A stretch of DNA of 64,000 nucleotides, from positions 1-64,000 of the forward strand of contig JBBDSU010000057.1 in NCBI GenBank assembly GCA_040904825.1, in the 5' to 3' direction. This stretch comes from JBBDSU01 sp040904825. Lineage in GTDB: Bacteria > Actinomycetota > Nitriliruptoria > Nitriliruptorales > Nitriliruptoraceae. A program made the translations under genes and the position numbers. This document shows, piece after piece, positions 1 to 8,403 of this stretch. The notes under the pieces are model-generated. The model searched no databases, was not told the DNA's origin, and saw only the letters and a list, made by a program, of their open reading frames with translations. Each line of letters begins with the position of its first letter. The stretch's first letter is position 1.

Positions 1-677
1 GTCACGCGGGCAAGTCAGCGACGTTCATGCCAAAGCCCATCTTTGGTGAAAACGGATCTGGCATGCACACCCACCAGTCGTTGTGGAAAGATGGCGAGCC
101 CCTGTTTTATGACGAGTCCGGCTACGGCCAGCTGTCGGAGCTCGCGCGCCACTACATTGGCGGCATCTTGCACCACGCCCCGTCAGTCTTGGCATTCACC
201 AATCCCACAACCAACAGCTATCGACGGCTTGTCCCCGGTTACGAAGCCCCGGTCAACCTCGTCTACTCAGCTCGCAACCGTTCGGCAGCGGTGCGAATCC
301 CGATCACGGGATCGTCGCCGAAGGCCAAGCGGATCGAGTTCAGGGTTCCTGACCCGTCGTGCAACCCCTACTTGGCGTTCTCGGCGATGCTGATGGCTGG
401 CCTTGACGGGATCCGGAACCGGATCGAGCCGCCGGACCCGGTCGACAAGGACATCTACGACCTGCCGCCGGAAGAATTGTCCAACCTTCCCAGCGTGCCG
501 CGCAGCCTCGAAGCGGCCCTGGCAGGACTCGAGGACGACCACGAGTTCCTGCTCGAAGGCGGCGTGTTCACCGACGACCTGCTCGACAAGTGGGTCGACT
601 ACAAGATGGACGAAGAGGTCGCTCAGGTGGGGCTCCGTCCCCATCCGCTCGAGTTCCAGATGTACTACGACCTCTGA
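1..677 (+). CDS. glnA: Glutamine synthetase type I, C-terminal part (partial)
   Basis: This is the last 224 residues of a type I glutamine synthetase, which condenses glutamate and ammonia to glutamine with ATP. The first complete codon is at base 3; the start lies before the window. Visible family motifs are KSATFMPKPIFGENGSGMH, the NRSAAVRIP nucleotide and glutamate-site segment and EFRVPDPSCNPYLAF. The loop DIYDLPPEE carries the tyrosine (codon 456-458) that GlnE adenylylates in GSI-beta enzymes, so this copy is expected to be under covalent control. glnE lies on the opposite strand at 16-19 kb, as near mycobacterial glnA1. A hairpin follows 26 bases after the stop. Confidence 0.97.
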   Translation, partial: HAGKSATFMPKPIFGENGSGMHTHQSLWKDGEPLFYDESGYGQLSELARHYIGGILHHAPSVLAFTNPTTNSYRRLVPGYEAPVNLVYSARNRSAAVRIPITGSSPKAKRIEFRVPDPSCNPYLAFSAMLMAGLDGIRNRIEPPDPVDKDIYDLPPEELSNLPSVPRSLEAALAGLEDDHEFLLEGGVFTDDLLDKWVDYKMDEEVAQVGLRPHPLEFQMYYDL

Positions 678-702
678 GCGCGCGGACTCACTGAGTTAAC
701 GC

Positions 703-741
703 GGACGATGGCCGGTCATCAATCGTGGCCGGCCATCGTCC
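703..741. terminator. Hairpin terminator after glnA
   Basis: A perfect 13-bp inverted repeat (GGACGATGGCCGG at 703-715 and its complement at 729-741) encloses a 13-base loop and is followed by ATATTTG. It sits between convergent genes, so it may stop transcription from both sides. The run of T is short, as is common in actinobacteria. Confidence 0.65.
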
Positions 742-819
742 ATATTTGTGCTGGAGTCTGTCGCCCACTCATTGCGACCGAGCGACCTGGCGCGTTCTTT
801 GATTTCCGCCCCGAGGACC

Positions 820-1143
820 TCAGTCAGATTGAGCTTTGTCCGCAGTGAAAAGCTCATAGAACTCGATCCATGAATCCGGAGCAATAGCGCGGAGCTTGGC
901 GCCAAGGTCGCGCGCCTGCTGCGGACTCTCATTGCCCGCCCGGTAGGGGGACTGGATCGATTCTTCAATCCATTCCATGTACACACGATCTTTCTCGCCG
1001 GGCACCGTGCCTCCATTGAAATAGACCCGTGTGGACGACCGCTGTCCAGCGTCTTCATACTGCGCGGCGATTTCAGCAACCAGCGTTGCCGCCTTGCGGG
1101 CTTGTCGTGGTTCGACAGCCCAGATACGACGCACGACATACAT
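820..1143 (-). CDS. Conserved small protein of unknown function
   Basis: A 107-residue soluble protein. I chose the ATG at 1143 (MYVVRRIW) because GAGGAG lies seven bases upstream; a start at 1167 would add eight residues and place that Shine-Dalgarno inside the gene. The sequence starts with a beta-strand (YVVRRIWAV), a charged helix rich in alanine, then a strand with STRVYFNGG and a segment VYMEWIEE, and ends WIEFYELFTADKAQSD. The strand-helix-strand pattern would fit a ferredoxin-like alpha/beta fold such as the dimeric alpha-beta barrel families, but I recognise no diagnostic motif. It has no signal peptide or membrane segment. It stands alone between the glnA terminator and a serine hydrolase. 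Confidence 0.6.
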   Translation of the reverse strand: MYVVRRIWAVEPRQARKAATLVAEIAAQYEDAGQRSSTRVYFNGGTVPGEKDRVYMEWIEESIQSPYRAGNESPQQARDLGAKLRAIAPDSWIEFYELFTADKAQSD

Positions 1144-1269
1144 AGCCTGCTCCTCTGCCATCGACAACGTGAGGGTCGTGTTGCTACGCCGATGCTAGGC
1201 GGGACTTCCTTTCAGCAACAGGCACGCGATATCACAGGTCCGTGCAGACCCGCAACGTCACACCTCGGC

Positions 1270-2397
1270 TCAGGACGCTGCACTGACTGCGCGCAGGACA
1301 TGCGGCACGAACCGGAAAGGCAGCGGAGGCTGAGCCGTGTCGAACGCCCCAGCCACAATGACCTTCAGGTCAGGGCAATGAAACAGCCATGTCGCTGTCG
1401 ACCCGGTGTGGCCAACAACAGCGGGGATCGGATACAGGGGCGACATCATGCGCGAAGGTGCATACTGCATGACACCGAGGCCGTAGCCGACCGGGAAGAA
1501 CACGCGGTTCCACCGACTGCACATGCGGCTCCAGGTGTCTGACTCCGCAAACGCCTCCCCTGACACCACCGCCTGCATGAAGCGCACCTGATCACTCAGC
1601 GTCGACACAATGCCGCCGTCGGCGATTTGATGACGCAACGCACCTTGCGGCACCAGCACGACGTCCTTCGCCCAGATATCCACATCGGGCTCAGGCGACC
1701 TCCCTGACGCTGGTTTGTGGGGGTAGGACGACGTGTCAGCAAGACCCAGCGGCGTAAAGATGTGAGAGGCGAAAACCTCGGCCAACGACCGACCAGTGAT
1801 CTGCTCGATCATTGCACCCAAGAGTTGATAGTTGGTATCTGCGTAGTGCGCTTTTGCCTTCGGCCCGTCAAGTGTCTGTGGCGCGAAGTGCGGAGTCAGA
1901 TCTTCACGCACCACACGCACGACTTCGTCGAATGGCACGGGCGCGTCCTCGCCAGCGAGAAGCCGCGCTTGCGGGCTGCGGTCACCTGGTGGGGCCGTTT
2001 CGTAGTAGTCGGCGAGGCCTGAGGTGTGGCCAAGAAGGTGCTCCACAACAATCTCAGCTGTGTGGTCGATGCCCTTCAAGACGTGCAAGCCGTGCGTCAC
2101 GTCATCTGGGAGAACGTCAACCATCGGCGTGTCAAGGGTCAGGTCGCCGGATTCGATTAAGCGCATCACAACCGTGGCTGTGAAGAGCTTGGTAACACTC
2201 GCGATCGGGTACCGCGCCGTCGGTGTCACCTGGGCGCCAGCTTGATCAGCGATCCCGTGAGCCGTTTGCCAACTCCAGGATCCATCCGTCCTTGCGACCG
2301 CCAGAAGACCATGACGGACATGACGACGCCGATCGACTGCACGTTCAAGCAGACGACTCAAGCGTCCGTCGAGCACCTCACTGATGGCATCGCCCAT
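1270..2397 (-). CDS. Serine hydrolase of the beta-lactamase / DD-peptidase fold
   Basis: A 375-residue protein of the class C beta-lactamase superfamily (penicillin-binding-protein-like esterases and peptidases). The nucleophile motif SxxK is seen as SVTK in PIASVTKLFTATVV. The second motif, normally YxN, reads YADTNYQLLG, where the asparagine position is aspartate unless the register shifts. The third motif is HTG in VGHTGSTATW. There is no clear export signal, which argues for a cytoplasmic esterase or D-aminopeptidase-like enzyme rather than a resistance beta-lactamase. The ATG at 2397 has GGAG upstream. It lies 25 bases after the aldolase gene on the same strand and is probably co-transcribed with it. 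Substrate unknown. Confidence 0.88.
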   Translation of the reverse strand: MGDAISEVLDGRLSRLLERAVDRRRHVRHGLLAVARTDGSWSWQTAHGIADQAGAQVTPTARYPIASVTKLFTATVVMRLIESGDLTLDTPMVDVLPDDVTHGLHVLKGIDHTAEIVVEHLLGHTSGLADYYETAPPGDRSPQARLLAGEDAPVPFDEVVRVVREDLTPHFAPQTLDGPKAKAHYADTNYQLLGAMIEQITGRSLAEVFASHIFTPLGLADTSSYPHKPASGRSPEPDVDIWAKDVVLVPQGALRHQIADGGIVSTLSDQVRFMQAVVSGEAFAESDTWSRMCSRWNRVFFPVGYGLGVMQYAPSRMMSPLYPIPAVVGHTGSTATWLFHCPDLKVIVAGAFDTAQPPLPFRFVPHVLRAVSAAS

Positions 2398-2422
2398 CTA
2401 CCGTCGCTCCGTCGATGTAGTG

Positions 2423-3310
2423 TCAAGTGATCGACGCCTCGTAGATGCTCGTGACTGCCGCTTCCAGCGCTGCGGTAAACGCCTCTTCGTCTTGATCTGC
2501 CGCGAGCTCATTGACCAGTGCCCGCGAGAAGCTTGCGATCACGCCAGGGTTGCGGGCCAATCGCTCATTGGCTTCGACACGCGAGTACCCGCCTGACAGT
2601 GCGACGACGCGAGCAACCTGGGGATGGCCAACCAACTCACTGAAGAACCCGTCCACACTCGGAATCGTCAGTTTGAGCATGATCTGTTTGCCCGCGCCCA
2701 GCCGGTCCAGGTGCTCAAGAATCTGGTCTTTCATCAACGCCTCAGCCGCGTCCTTCTCAGGACTATGAATATCGACTTCGGGCTCAAGGATGGGCATCAA
2801 TCCGGCATCGAGAATTTGCTGGCCTACTTGGAACTGTTGCGCGACGATCTGCGCGATGCCGGCAGTGTTGGCCAGTTTGATGACCGAACGCATCTTGGTG
2901 CCGTACACCTCAAATGACCGTGCCCTGCTCAACAGATCGTCGAGTTGGGGCATCGGTTTCATCAATTGCACACCGTCGGCTTCGTCCTCAAGGCCCTTGT
3001 CAACTTTCACAAACGGCACGACGCCTTTGGTCTGCCACAGATACTGCGACGACGGGGCGCCTTCAATCTGACGTTCCATCGTGCCCTCAAAAAGGATCGC
3101 ACCCAGAACGCGCTCGCCGGTGAACGCTGAGCTTGTGATGATGCGGGTACGCATCTGGTGGACGAGGTCAAACATCTCGTCCTCGGTCTCGTAGGCATCC
3201 TCGGGGATGCCGTACTGCGCCAAGGCTTTCGGTGTCGAACCTCCGCTCTGATCGAGAGCGGCCAAGAATCCTTGGCCACGCACAACGCGGTCGTGCATCT
3301 CAGCGTTCAT
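2423..3310 (-). CDS. fda: Fructose-bisphosphate aldolase class I
   Basis: A class I (Schiff-base) aldolase of the bacterial Fda type, cleaving fructose 1,6-bisphosphate to dihydroxyacetone phosphate and glyceraldehyde 3-phosphate without metal. Family signatures are LDQSGGSTPKAL near the N-terminus, KGVVPFVKVDKGL, LEPEVDI and the IMLKLTIPS strand carrying a lysine in the Schiff-base position. The length (295 residues from this start) matches the family. I prefer the ATG at 3310 because AGGGG lies six bases upstream; the ATG at 3316 directly abuts that sequence. Upstream lies the kinase gene, downstream a serine hydrolase; all read leftwards with short gaps. Confidence 0.94.
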   Translation of the reverse strand: MNAEMHDRVVRGQGFLAALDQSGGSTPKALAQYGIPEDAYETEDEMFDLVHQMRTRIITSSAFTGERVLGAILFEGTMERQIEGAPSSQYLWQTKGVVPFVKVDKGLEDEADGVQLMKPMPQLDDLLSRARSFEVYGTKMRSVIKLANTAGIAQIVAQQFQVGQQILDAGLMPILEPEVDIHSPEKDAAEALMKDQILEHLDRLGAGKQIMLKLTIPSVDGFFSELVGHPQVARVVALSGGYSRVEANERLARNPGVIASFSRALVNELAADQDEEAFTAALEAAVTSIYEASIT

Positions 3311-3355
3311 GGTCATCCCCTGGGTCCATGCACTTCGCAGCGATCTCCGACAACG

Positions 3356-4831
3356 CTACTGGCGCTGGCCACCGGTCCACAATCCCGCAGGATCAAGCGT
3401 CCTGCCGGGACCGGGACCGGATCGAGGCAGGCTCACCGTGAAGGTCGTGGCCCCCGGTTGCGACGTGAAGGTCAGACTTCCGTGGTGCTCATGGGCGATG
3501 ATCCTGTAACTCGTCGGCAGTCCTAGGCCAGTGCCCATTCCTGGGGGCTTGGTCGTGAAGAAGGCGTCGAAGATCTTGGCTTGCGCGTCGACCGGTATGC
3601 CTGGCCCGTTGTCGGTGACAGCGACGATGACGTCATCGTCGCTGGCTGACACCTTGAGCGTCAGCGTCGGCCCACCGTGCTCGTCGGTGGCATCGTGTTG
3701 AGCGGCATCCGCCAGCGCGTCACACGCGTTGTCGATGAGGTTCGTCCATACCTGATTGAGGTCACCGCCGACAGCCGTGATGCGGGGAAGGTCGGAGGCA
3801 TAGTCGCGCACCACACGAACATTGCCGAGTTTGTGGGTCATCAAGACCAAAGTCGTTTCGAGCCCTTCAATGATGTCGACGTTCTGGACCGGGGCACGGT
3901 CAAGGTAGGTGTAGCCCTTGAGGGCCTTGATGATGTGTGCCAGTCGCCCCGAAGCATCATCGATACCGCGGACCAGTGCGCGGACTTCAAGCGCCGCAAC
4001 TGCGAACTGGACTGCATCAGCCAGTTCAGCGCCCTCACGTTCTTTCATGAACGCGCCTAGCGCATCAATATCGAGCCGTGCATCGACCAGGCTAGGTGCC
4101 AGCTCCCAAGCGTCAGGTACTCCATGGTCCTCAAGCAGACCTGCGATCTCGTCTTCGAGATCGCTACGGGCAAGCCCGTCGAGAGGTCGGGGAATTGCCT
4201 CCTGATCTGAATCTTCACGGCGGCTGACCATCTCCCACGCGGCTTTTCGCGCAGCACCTCCATCGGCAACCGGCTTCAGGAGCAACCGGGTGTAGGAGTC
4301 GAGATGGTCAGCCAAGAGACTGGCCGCACGACGAACCGCGGCTGCCGGATTATTGAGTTCATGAGCAACGCCGGCGGTCAACGTGCCCAATTGCGCCATA
4401 CGTTCACTGTGACGCAGTTGCTCGGCAGTGTCTGCCATGCGGGCAACCAGTGTGGAAAACATTGCTCGTGCGGCGCTTGGACTATTAGCCAGCAACTGAT
4501 CCAGCGTGTCCTTAGGAATCGCTACCAGATTTGTCTGCTGGCGTGCCCGCACAGTCGCCATCCGCGGTGCCTCACGCAGCAGAGCCATTTCGCCGACGAC
4601 CGCTCCAGGGCCGTGAACAGCCAGCACCACGTCGCGCCCCTCGGTCTGCTTGACGACCTCCAGGGCACCTTCGCTCACGACGTATGCACGATCGCCTACA
4701 TCGCCTTCACGGAAGAGCACCTCTCCATCGGCAAGCGCAACCTCTACGGCGTTCTCGCACAACGCAACGAGATCTTCAGAAGGCATGTCCTGAAACAGGC
4801 CTACGGCTTGGAGGCGGCCGGCGGCAGACAC
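3356..4831 (-). CDS. Sensor histidine kinase with N-terminal cyclic-nucleotide-binding domain
   Basis: About 491 residues. Residues roughly 5-120 form a cNMP-binding (CRP-like) domain: DGEVLFREGDVGDRAYVVSEG and GAVVGEMALLREAPRMATVRA. The phosphoacceptor helix follows with LTAGVAHELNNPAAAV (His about 157), then an HATPase domain with NLIDNACDAL (N box), DNGPGIP and GMGTGLGL (G boxes). There is no transmembrane segment, so the kinase is cytosolic. The GTG start at 4831 lies one base after the TGA of the upstream gene (TGACGTG), which implies translational coupling with that response-regulator/reductase fusion, its likely partner. An upstream in-frame start at 4939 would overlap that gene by 100 bases and is less likely. 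The ligand and output are unknown. Confidence 0.9.
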   Translation of the reverse strand: MSAAGRLQAVGLFQDMPSEDLVALCENAVEVALADGEVLFREGDVGDRAYVVSEGALEVVKQTEGRDVVLAVHGPGAVVGEMALLREAPRMATVRARQQTNLVAIPKDTLDQLLANSPSAARAMFSTLVARMADTAEQLRHSERMAQLGTLTAGVAHELNNPAAAVRRAASLLADHLDSYTRLLLKPVADGGAARKAAWEMVSRREDSDQEAIPRPLDGLARSDLEDEIAGLLEDHGVPDAWELAPSLVDARLDIDALGAFMKEREGAELADAVQFAVAALEVRALVRGIDDASGRLAHIIKALKGYTYLDRAPVQNVDIIEGLETTLVLMTHKLGNVRVVRDYASDLPRITAVGGDLNQVWTNLIDNACDALADAAQHDATDEHGGPTLTLKVSASDDDVIVAVTDNGPGIPVDAQAKIFDAFFTTKPPGMGTGLGLPTSYRIIAHEHHGSLTFTSQPGATTFTVSLPRSGPGPGRTLDPAGLWTGGQRQ

Positions 4832-4832
4832 G

Positions 4833-6506
4833 TCACACCGTCGCGAGGTATTGATGGACGAATGACACGGAGATGGCGCCTTGCCCGACAGCTGAAGCAA
4901 CGCGGCGAACCGCGTTGTCGCGCACATCACCGGCGGCAAAGATGCCAGGCACTGACGTTTCTAATAGGTAGGGGTCTCGCTCCAATGGCCATCCGTGAGG
5001 CCGCGATCCGTCTCCCGTGATGTCCGGCCCAGTCGGGATGAATCCTTGACTGTTGACTGCGATCACACCATTCAAGAAATCTGTGTGAGGAACCGCGCCC
5101 ACGAACACAAACATGCCGGTCGCCTCCTCGGCCACCTCTTGCCCGGCGCTGTCGACCAGCACGACTCGTTCGAGGTGGCCATCTCCCTCGACCCGTGCAA
5201 CCTCGGTCGATGTCCGTACCTCGATGGTGTCAATCGCAGCGATCTGATCGACGAGGTACCGCGACATCTTCTCGTCGAGCGAAGCGGCCCGCACAACCAT
5301 CACCACACGTGCAGCATGCCGCGAGAACATTACGGCCGCTTGGCCGGCAGAATTCGCGCCACCGACAATGACGACCTGTTCCCCGGCGTAGGCGGCAGCC
5401 TCAGGCATCGTCGCGCCGTAGTAGACGCCCGCGCCGGTGAGTTCCGCAACACCGTCAATCGCCAACTCACGCATGCGCATGCCCGTTGCGACCAGCAGCG
5501 TGTGGGCGGACAGCTCCCGCCCGTCGGTCAGCGTGACGATCCGTGCAGGACCTTCGACACGCACGGACGCGACCTCGACGGGGTGGACCACCTCGGCGCC
5601 CAGGCGCTTGGCTTGCGCGGTCGCACGTCGAGCCAAGTCCGCCCCGCTGATCCCGTTGGGGAATCCCAGATAGTTCTCAATGCGCGAACTCGTCCCAGCC
5701 TGGCCGCCGGTGGCCGATCGTTCCAGTACCGCCACGCCAAGTCCTTCAGAGGCGCCGTAGACCGCAGCAGCTAACCCGGCTGGGCCAGCACCCAGGACGA
5801 TCAGATCGTAGAACGGCGAACTTGCCTCGACGGATAGCCCCACTGCGGCGGCGATCTCAGCAACGTCTGGGGTGATCAGCGCTTCACCGCCGGGGAGGAG
5901 CACGACGGGCAGATGCGATGCGTCAGGAAGGCTCGCTAGCAGCGCAGCGCTTTCGGTGTCATGCTCGACATCGACGAACCTGTACGGGATCTGATTGCGA
6001 GCCAGAAAATCCTTCACTTCGTGAGTGGCAGCATCCCAGCGGGCACCCAGCACCCGAATCCCGTCGAACGGCGCAGGTCTATTGGCGTGCCAGTCGTCGA
6101 GCAGTTCATCGATCACCGGATACAGCAGATCTTCTGGCGGCTGCCATGGCTTCATCAGGTAGTGATCAAGACCAACCTCATTGATGCTCTGAATCGCAGC
6201 GTCGGTGTCAGCATAGGCCGTCAGCAGAATGGTCTTGGCCTCCGGATAGTGCGTCTTGGCTTGCAACAGCAGATCGGTGCCCTCAAGCTCAGGCATACGT
6301 TGGTCGACCACAAACAAGGCGACCTGCTCTCCTCGACGATGCAGTTCGATCACAGCATCCATGCCTTGTGGTCCGCCGTCGGCCGCGACGATGCGATAAG
6401 AGCCGGCGTAGTGACGCCGCAGGTCGCGCCGGACGGCATCCAGCACATCACGGTCATCGTCGACAGCAACGATTACAGGACGAGCCTTGCGCGCGCTCTC
6501 GCTCAC
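4833..6506 (-). CDS. Response regulator fused to thioredoxin-reductase-like flavoprotein
   Basis: A 557-residue three-part protein. Residues 10-130 are a CheY-like receiver with phosphoacceptor Asp68 (LFVVDQRMPE) and the switch lysine in LMKPWQ. Residues about 140-225 resemble a glutaredoxin-like thioredoxin fold. From about 232 on is a pyridine-nucleotide flavoprotein with YDLIVLGAGPAGLAAAVYG (FAD), VVIVGGANSAGQAA (NADPH) and GIFAAGDVRD (second FAD motif). The place where thioredoxin reductase has its CATC redox pair reads GVYYGATMPE, so both cysteines are missing, and the Grx-like part also has no CxxC. It therefore cannot be a normal thioredoxin reductase; ferredoxin/flavodoxin-type electron transfer or redox sensing are options. 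Coupled to the downstream kinase. Confidence 0.92.
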   Translation of the reverse strand: MSESARKARPVIVAVDDDRDVLDAVRRDLRRHYAGSYRIVAADGGPQGMDAVIELHRRGEQVALFVVDQRMPELEGTDLLLQAKTHYPEAKTILLTAYADTDAAIQSINEVGLDHYLMKPWQPPEDLLYPVIDELLDDWHANRPAPFDGIRVLGARWDAATHEVKDFLARNQIPYRFVDVEHDTESAALLASLPDASHLPVVLLPGGEALITPDVAEIAAAVGLSVEASSPFYDLIVLGAGPAGLAAAVYGASEGLGVAVLERSATGGQAGTSSRIENYLGFPNGISGADLARRATAQAKRLGAEVVHPVEVASVRVEGPARIVTLTDGRELSAHTLLVATGMRMRELAIDGVAELTGAGVYYGATMPEAAAYAGEQVVIVGGANSAGQAAVMFSRHAARVVMVVRAASLDEKMSRYLVDQIAAIDTIEVRTSTEVARVEGDGHLERVVLVDSAGQEVAEEATGMFVFVGAVPHTDFLNGVIAVNSQGFIPTGPDITGDGSRPHGWPLERDPYLLETSVPGIFAAGDVRDNAVRRVASAVGQGAISVSFVHQYLATV

Positions 6507-6552
6507 GGGCAGACCTTTCCATCGATCGTCGTCCCACCGTCAAGACCAACTT

Positions 6553-7410
6553 TCAAGGGCGCACTCCCTTGTCGAGATCGTCGAGAGTGACATAGCGATG
6601 GCGCAATGCTTCGTTGCTGACCTCCACAATGCGCAGACCCGACGGGTCGTTCCCTAATGGGAATCCGACGGCAGCTGAGGCAACCATTTCAAAATCGACG
6701 CCGACTGGCGACTCGTTCCGATGGAGGTGGCCACAGAAGTAGGCAGAGACGCCGGCCGCCGAAAACCGCTCGATGAGTTGACGCCGGATATCGCTCGGCA
6801 GATTCCAGTAACTATCCGGTTCGTCGGGATGATCAACGAAGAGCGGATGATGGCCGAACACGATGAGTGGACCGGGAGACTGTGCAGCCCTCGCCAATTG
6901 ATCATCAAGCCATGCGACCTGATGCCGCAATTCGTCCGGAAGGCTGTCCGCCTGATCGAGCACAACAGTGTCGATCGACAGGAACGTCGCACCACCGTGA
7001 TCAAAGGCGACAAGGTCATCGCCATGCCGGTCCCGATATCGCTGCAGACTGTCAGGCGTCGGCGTCACACCGTCATCGGCGACGTCATGATTGCCCGCAA
7101 CCCACATGACCGGTGAACGCAGCCGCGCGAATGCTTGCCTCATAGCGGCATACTGCGCCTCGTCAGTGGCATCGTCGATCATGTCTCCGCCAACGACCAC
7201 GAACTCGACATCGAGATCGTTGAGATAGGCAATAGCCCGCTCGAGTTGCGCCAGATCCCAGTCGAAACCCGTGATAGGCGCGAGCGGTTGGACCTTCAGA
7301 CCCTCTGTGCGCTCAAGTTCGGCTCGTTGACGAGTTGTCATGCCAGAGAATCCCGCGGCACAGCCGAGTTGGCAGTCGGCGATGAACCCGAACCGAAAAG
7401 AATTTGTCAT
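6553..7410 (-). CDS. CPPED1/CSTP1-like calcineurin-type phosphoesterase
   Basis: A 285-residue metallophosphoesterase. The metal-site blocks are FIADCQLG, VVGGDMID, VAGNHD, VFGHHPLF and FCGHLHRN. The first block is D-x-Q instead of the usual D-x-H, as in the CPPED1 (CSTP1) and ADPRibase-Mn groups. The C-terminal part (SYWNLPSDIRRQL, then FEMVASAAVGFPLGNDPSGL and HRYVTLDDLDKG) closely follows the pattern I know from animal CPPED1, a protein phosphatase. I therefore place it there, though the substrate in bacteria is unknown. The start ATG at 7410 gives MTNSFRFGFIADCQ; the reading frame extends upstream to 7530 but the extra 40 residues look non-coding. It is the first gene of the leftward run. 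Confidence 0.85.
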   Translation of the reverse strand: MTNSFRFGFIADCQLGCAAGFSGMTTRQRAELERTEGLKVQPLAPITGFDWDLAQLERAIAYLNDLDVEFVVVGGDMIDDATDEAQYAAMRQAFARLRSPVMWVAGNHDVADDGVTPTPDSLQRYRDRHGDDLVAFDHGGATFLSIDTVVLDQADSLPDELRHQVAWLDDQLARAAQSPGPLIVFGHHPLFVDHPDEPDSYWNLPSDIRRQLIERFSAAGVSAYFCGHLHRNESPVGVDFEMVASAAVGFPLGNDPSGLRIVEVSNEALRHRYVTLDDLDKGVRP

Positions 7411-7581
7411 GCGTTCATCACGTGATCGCGTCCACACCAACGGCAAGGCCACGTCATTCAACGAACCTCCCGTGCCTCTCCCAGATCGTAGTCTCACGAT
7501 CGACGGCCCGGCGGGTGTCGTTCTAAACACGTGGCATTGTCGCCATCCTCAGGCTGACAGACCACCACTACCCTCTCTCAC

Positions 7582-7974
7582 ATGGATGAGCGCAATGTGC
7601 TGGGTGGAAAACTCGAAGGCTGCAGCGTCGACCCCAAGACCGGTTGGTTCCGGGATGGCGCCTGCAAAACCGGCCTTGGGGACGTCGGCAGCCACACCAT
7701 CTGTGCGGTGATGACTGAAGAATTCTTGTCGCACCAGCACATGATCGGTAATGACCTGACGACACCTCGTCCGGAATATCAGTTTCCTGGCCTGTCGCCA
7801 GGCGACCGCTGGTGCGTCACCGCGCCTAACTGGCTTCGCGCGCACCGCGATGGCTTCGCCGCACCAGTTGCGCTGGCATCGACAAACGAAGCTGTCCTTG
7901 ACATCGTGCCGCTCGAGGTCTTGCAACAACACGCGATCGACGTGCCCGACGACCCCAGCGGCCTCGATGACTAG
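7582..7974 (+). CDS. DUF2237 family protein
   Basis: A 130-residue protein of the DUF2237 family, function unknown. The family pattern is clear: NVLGGKLEGCSVDPKTGWFR, DGACKTGLGDVGSHTICAVM, the block MTEEFLSHQHMIGNDLTTP, then RPEYQFPGLSPGDRWCVTA and ending in VLDIVPLEVLQQHA. Four cysteines sit in family positions and could form a metal or disulfide site; that is inference. It is transcribed away from the CPPED1-like gene, with a 171-base shared upstream region. No operon partner is evident. Confidence 0.9.
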   Translation: MDERNVLGGKLEGCSVDPKTGWFRDGACKTGLGDVGSHTICAVMTEEFLSHQHMIGNDLTTPRPEYQFPGLSPGDRWCVTAPNWLRAHRDGFAAPVALASTNEAVLDIVPLEVLQQHAIDVPDDPSGLDD

Positions 7975-8251
7975 TCACGACCGTCTATGTGTACTCGGGC
8001 GATAGGGCGATACCAGCAAAAGCCGGACGATCAAGACCTGAGCACCAGCGCCGGAAGGTCGGCTGGACAGGTGTGCGGCAGGGAACGAGGTCGGGCTGCC
8101 GTGTCCTTGTCTGCGACTGAGCGCCGGCGCGTGCCGGATGTCGCCTTCCTGGCAACTGGCGCAGCGCGGCTGACGCATGATGCCGTCGTTCTTGGTGCGG
8201 ACGTGCCACACTCGCGAGTCGCCGCCTCCGTTGCGGCCCAAAGGAACACAG

Positions 8252-8374
8252 ATGGCGTCCAAGGACAAAGGTGGCCGCAGCAGCAAGACTGCAGCAAGCC
8301 ACACCGCCAAAGAAAAGCGCCAAGCCAAGCGAGACAAGAAAGAAACGAAGGTGCGGACCGCCAAGGATCTCTAG
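8252..8374 (+). CDS. Very small, highly basic protein
   Basis: A 40-residue lysine/arginine-rich peptide, starting MASKDKGGRSSKTAASH and ending KKETKVRTAKDL. The ATG at 8252 is preceded by AAAGGA with a six-base gap, which is why I prefer it over a start at 8177. Small basic proteins of this look occur in other actinobacteria, usually unannotated; some bind nucleic acid, but I can assign no function. No hydrophobic segment. The 277 bases before it (7975-8251) hold no gene I can support. Confidence 0.55.
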   Translation: MASKDKGGRSSKTAASHTAKEKRQAKRDKKETKVRTAKDL

Positions 8375-8403
8375 CAGCCAACGACGCTAGAGACACTGGT
8401 CGC

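Noticed and set aside
1270..2397. Antibiotic-resistance beta-lactamase
   Set aside because: No export signal and an atypical second motif; a cytosolic esterase/peptidase-like enzyme is more likely.
7975..8364. Leftward open frames of 112-129 codons opposite the small basic gene
   Set aside because: Arginine- and cysteine-rich translations without motifs; typical high-GC shadow frames.
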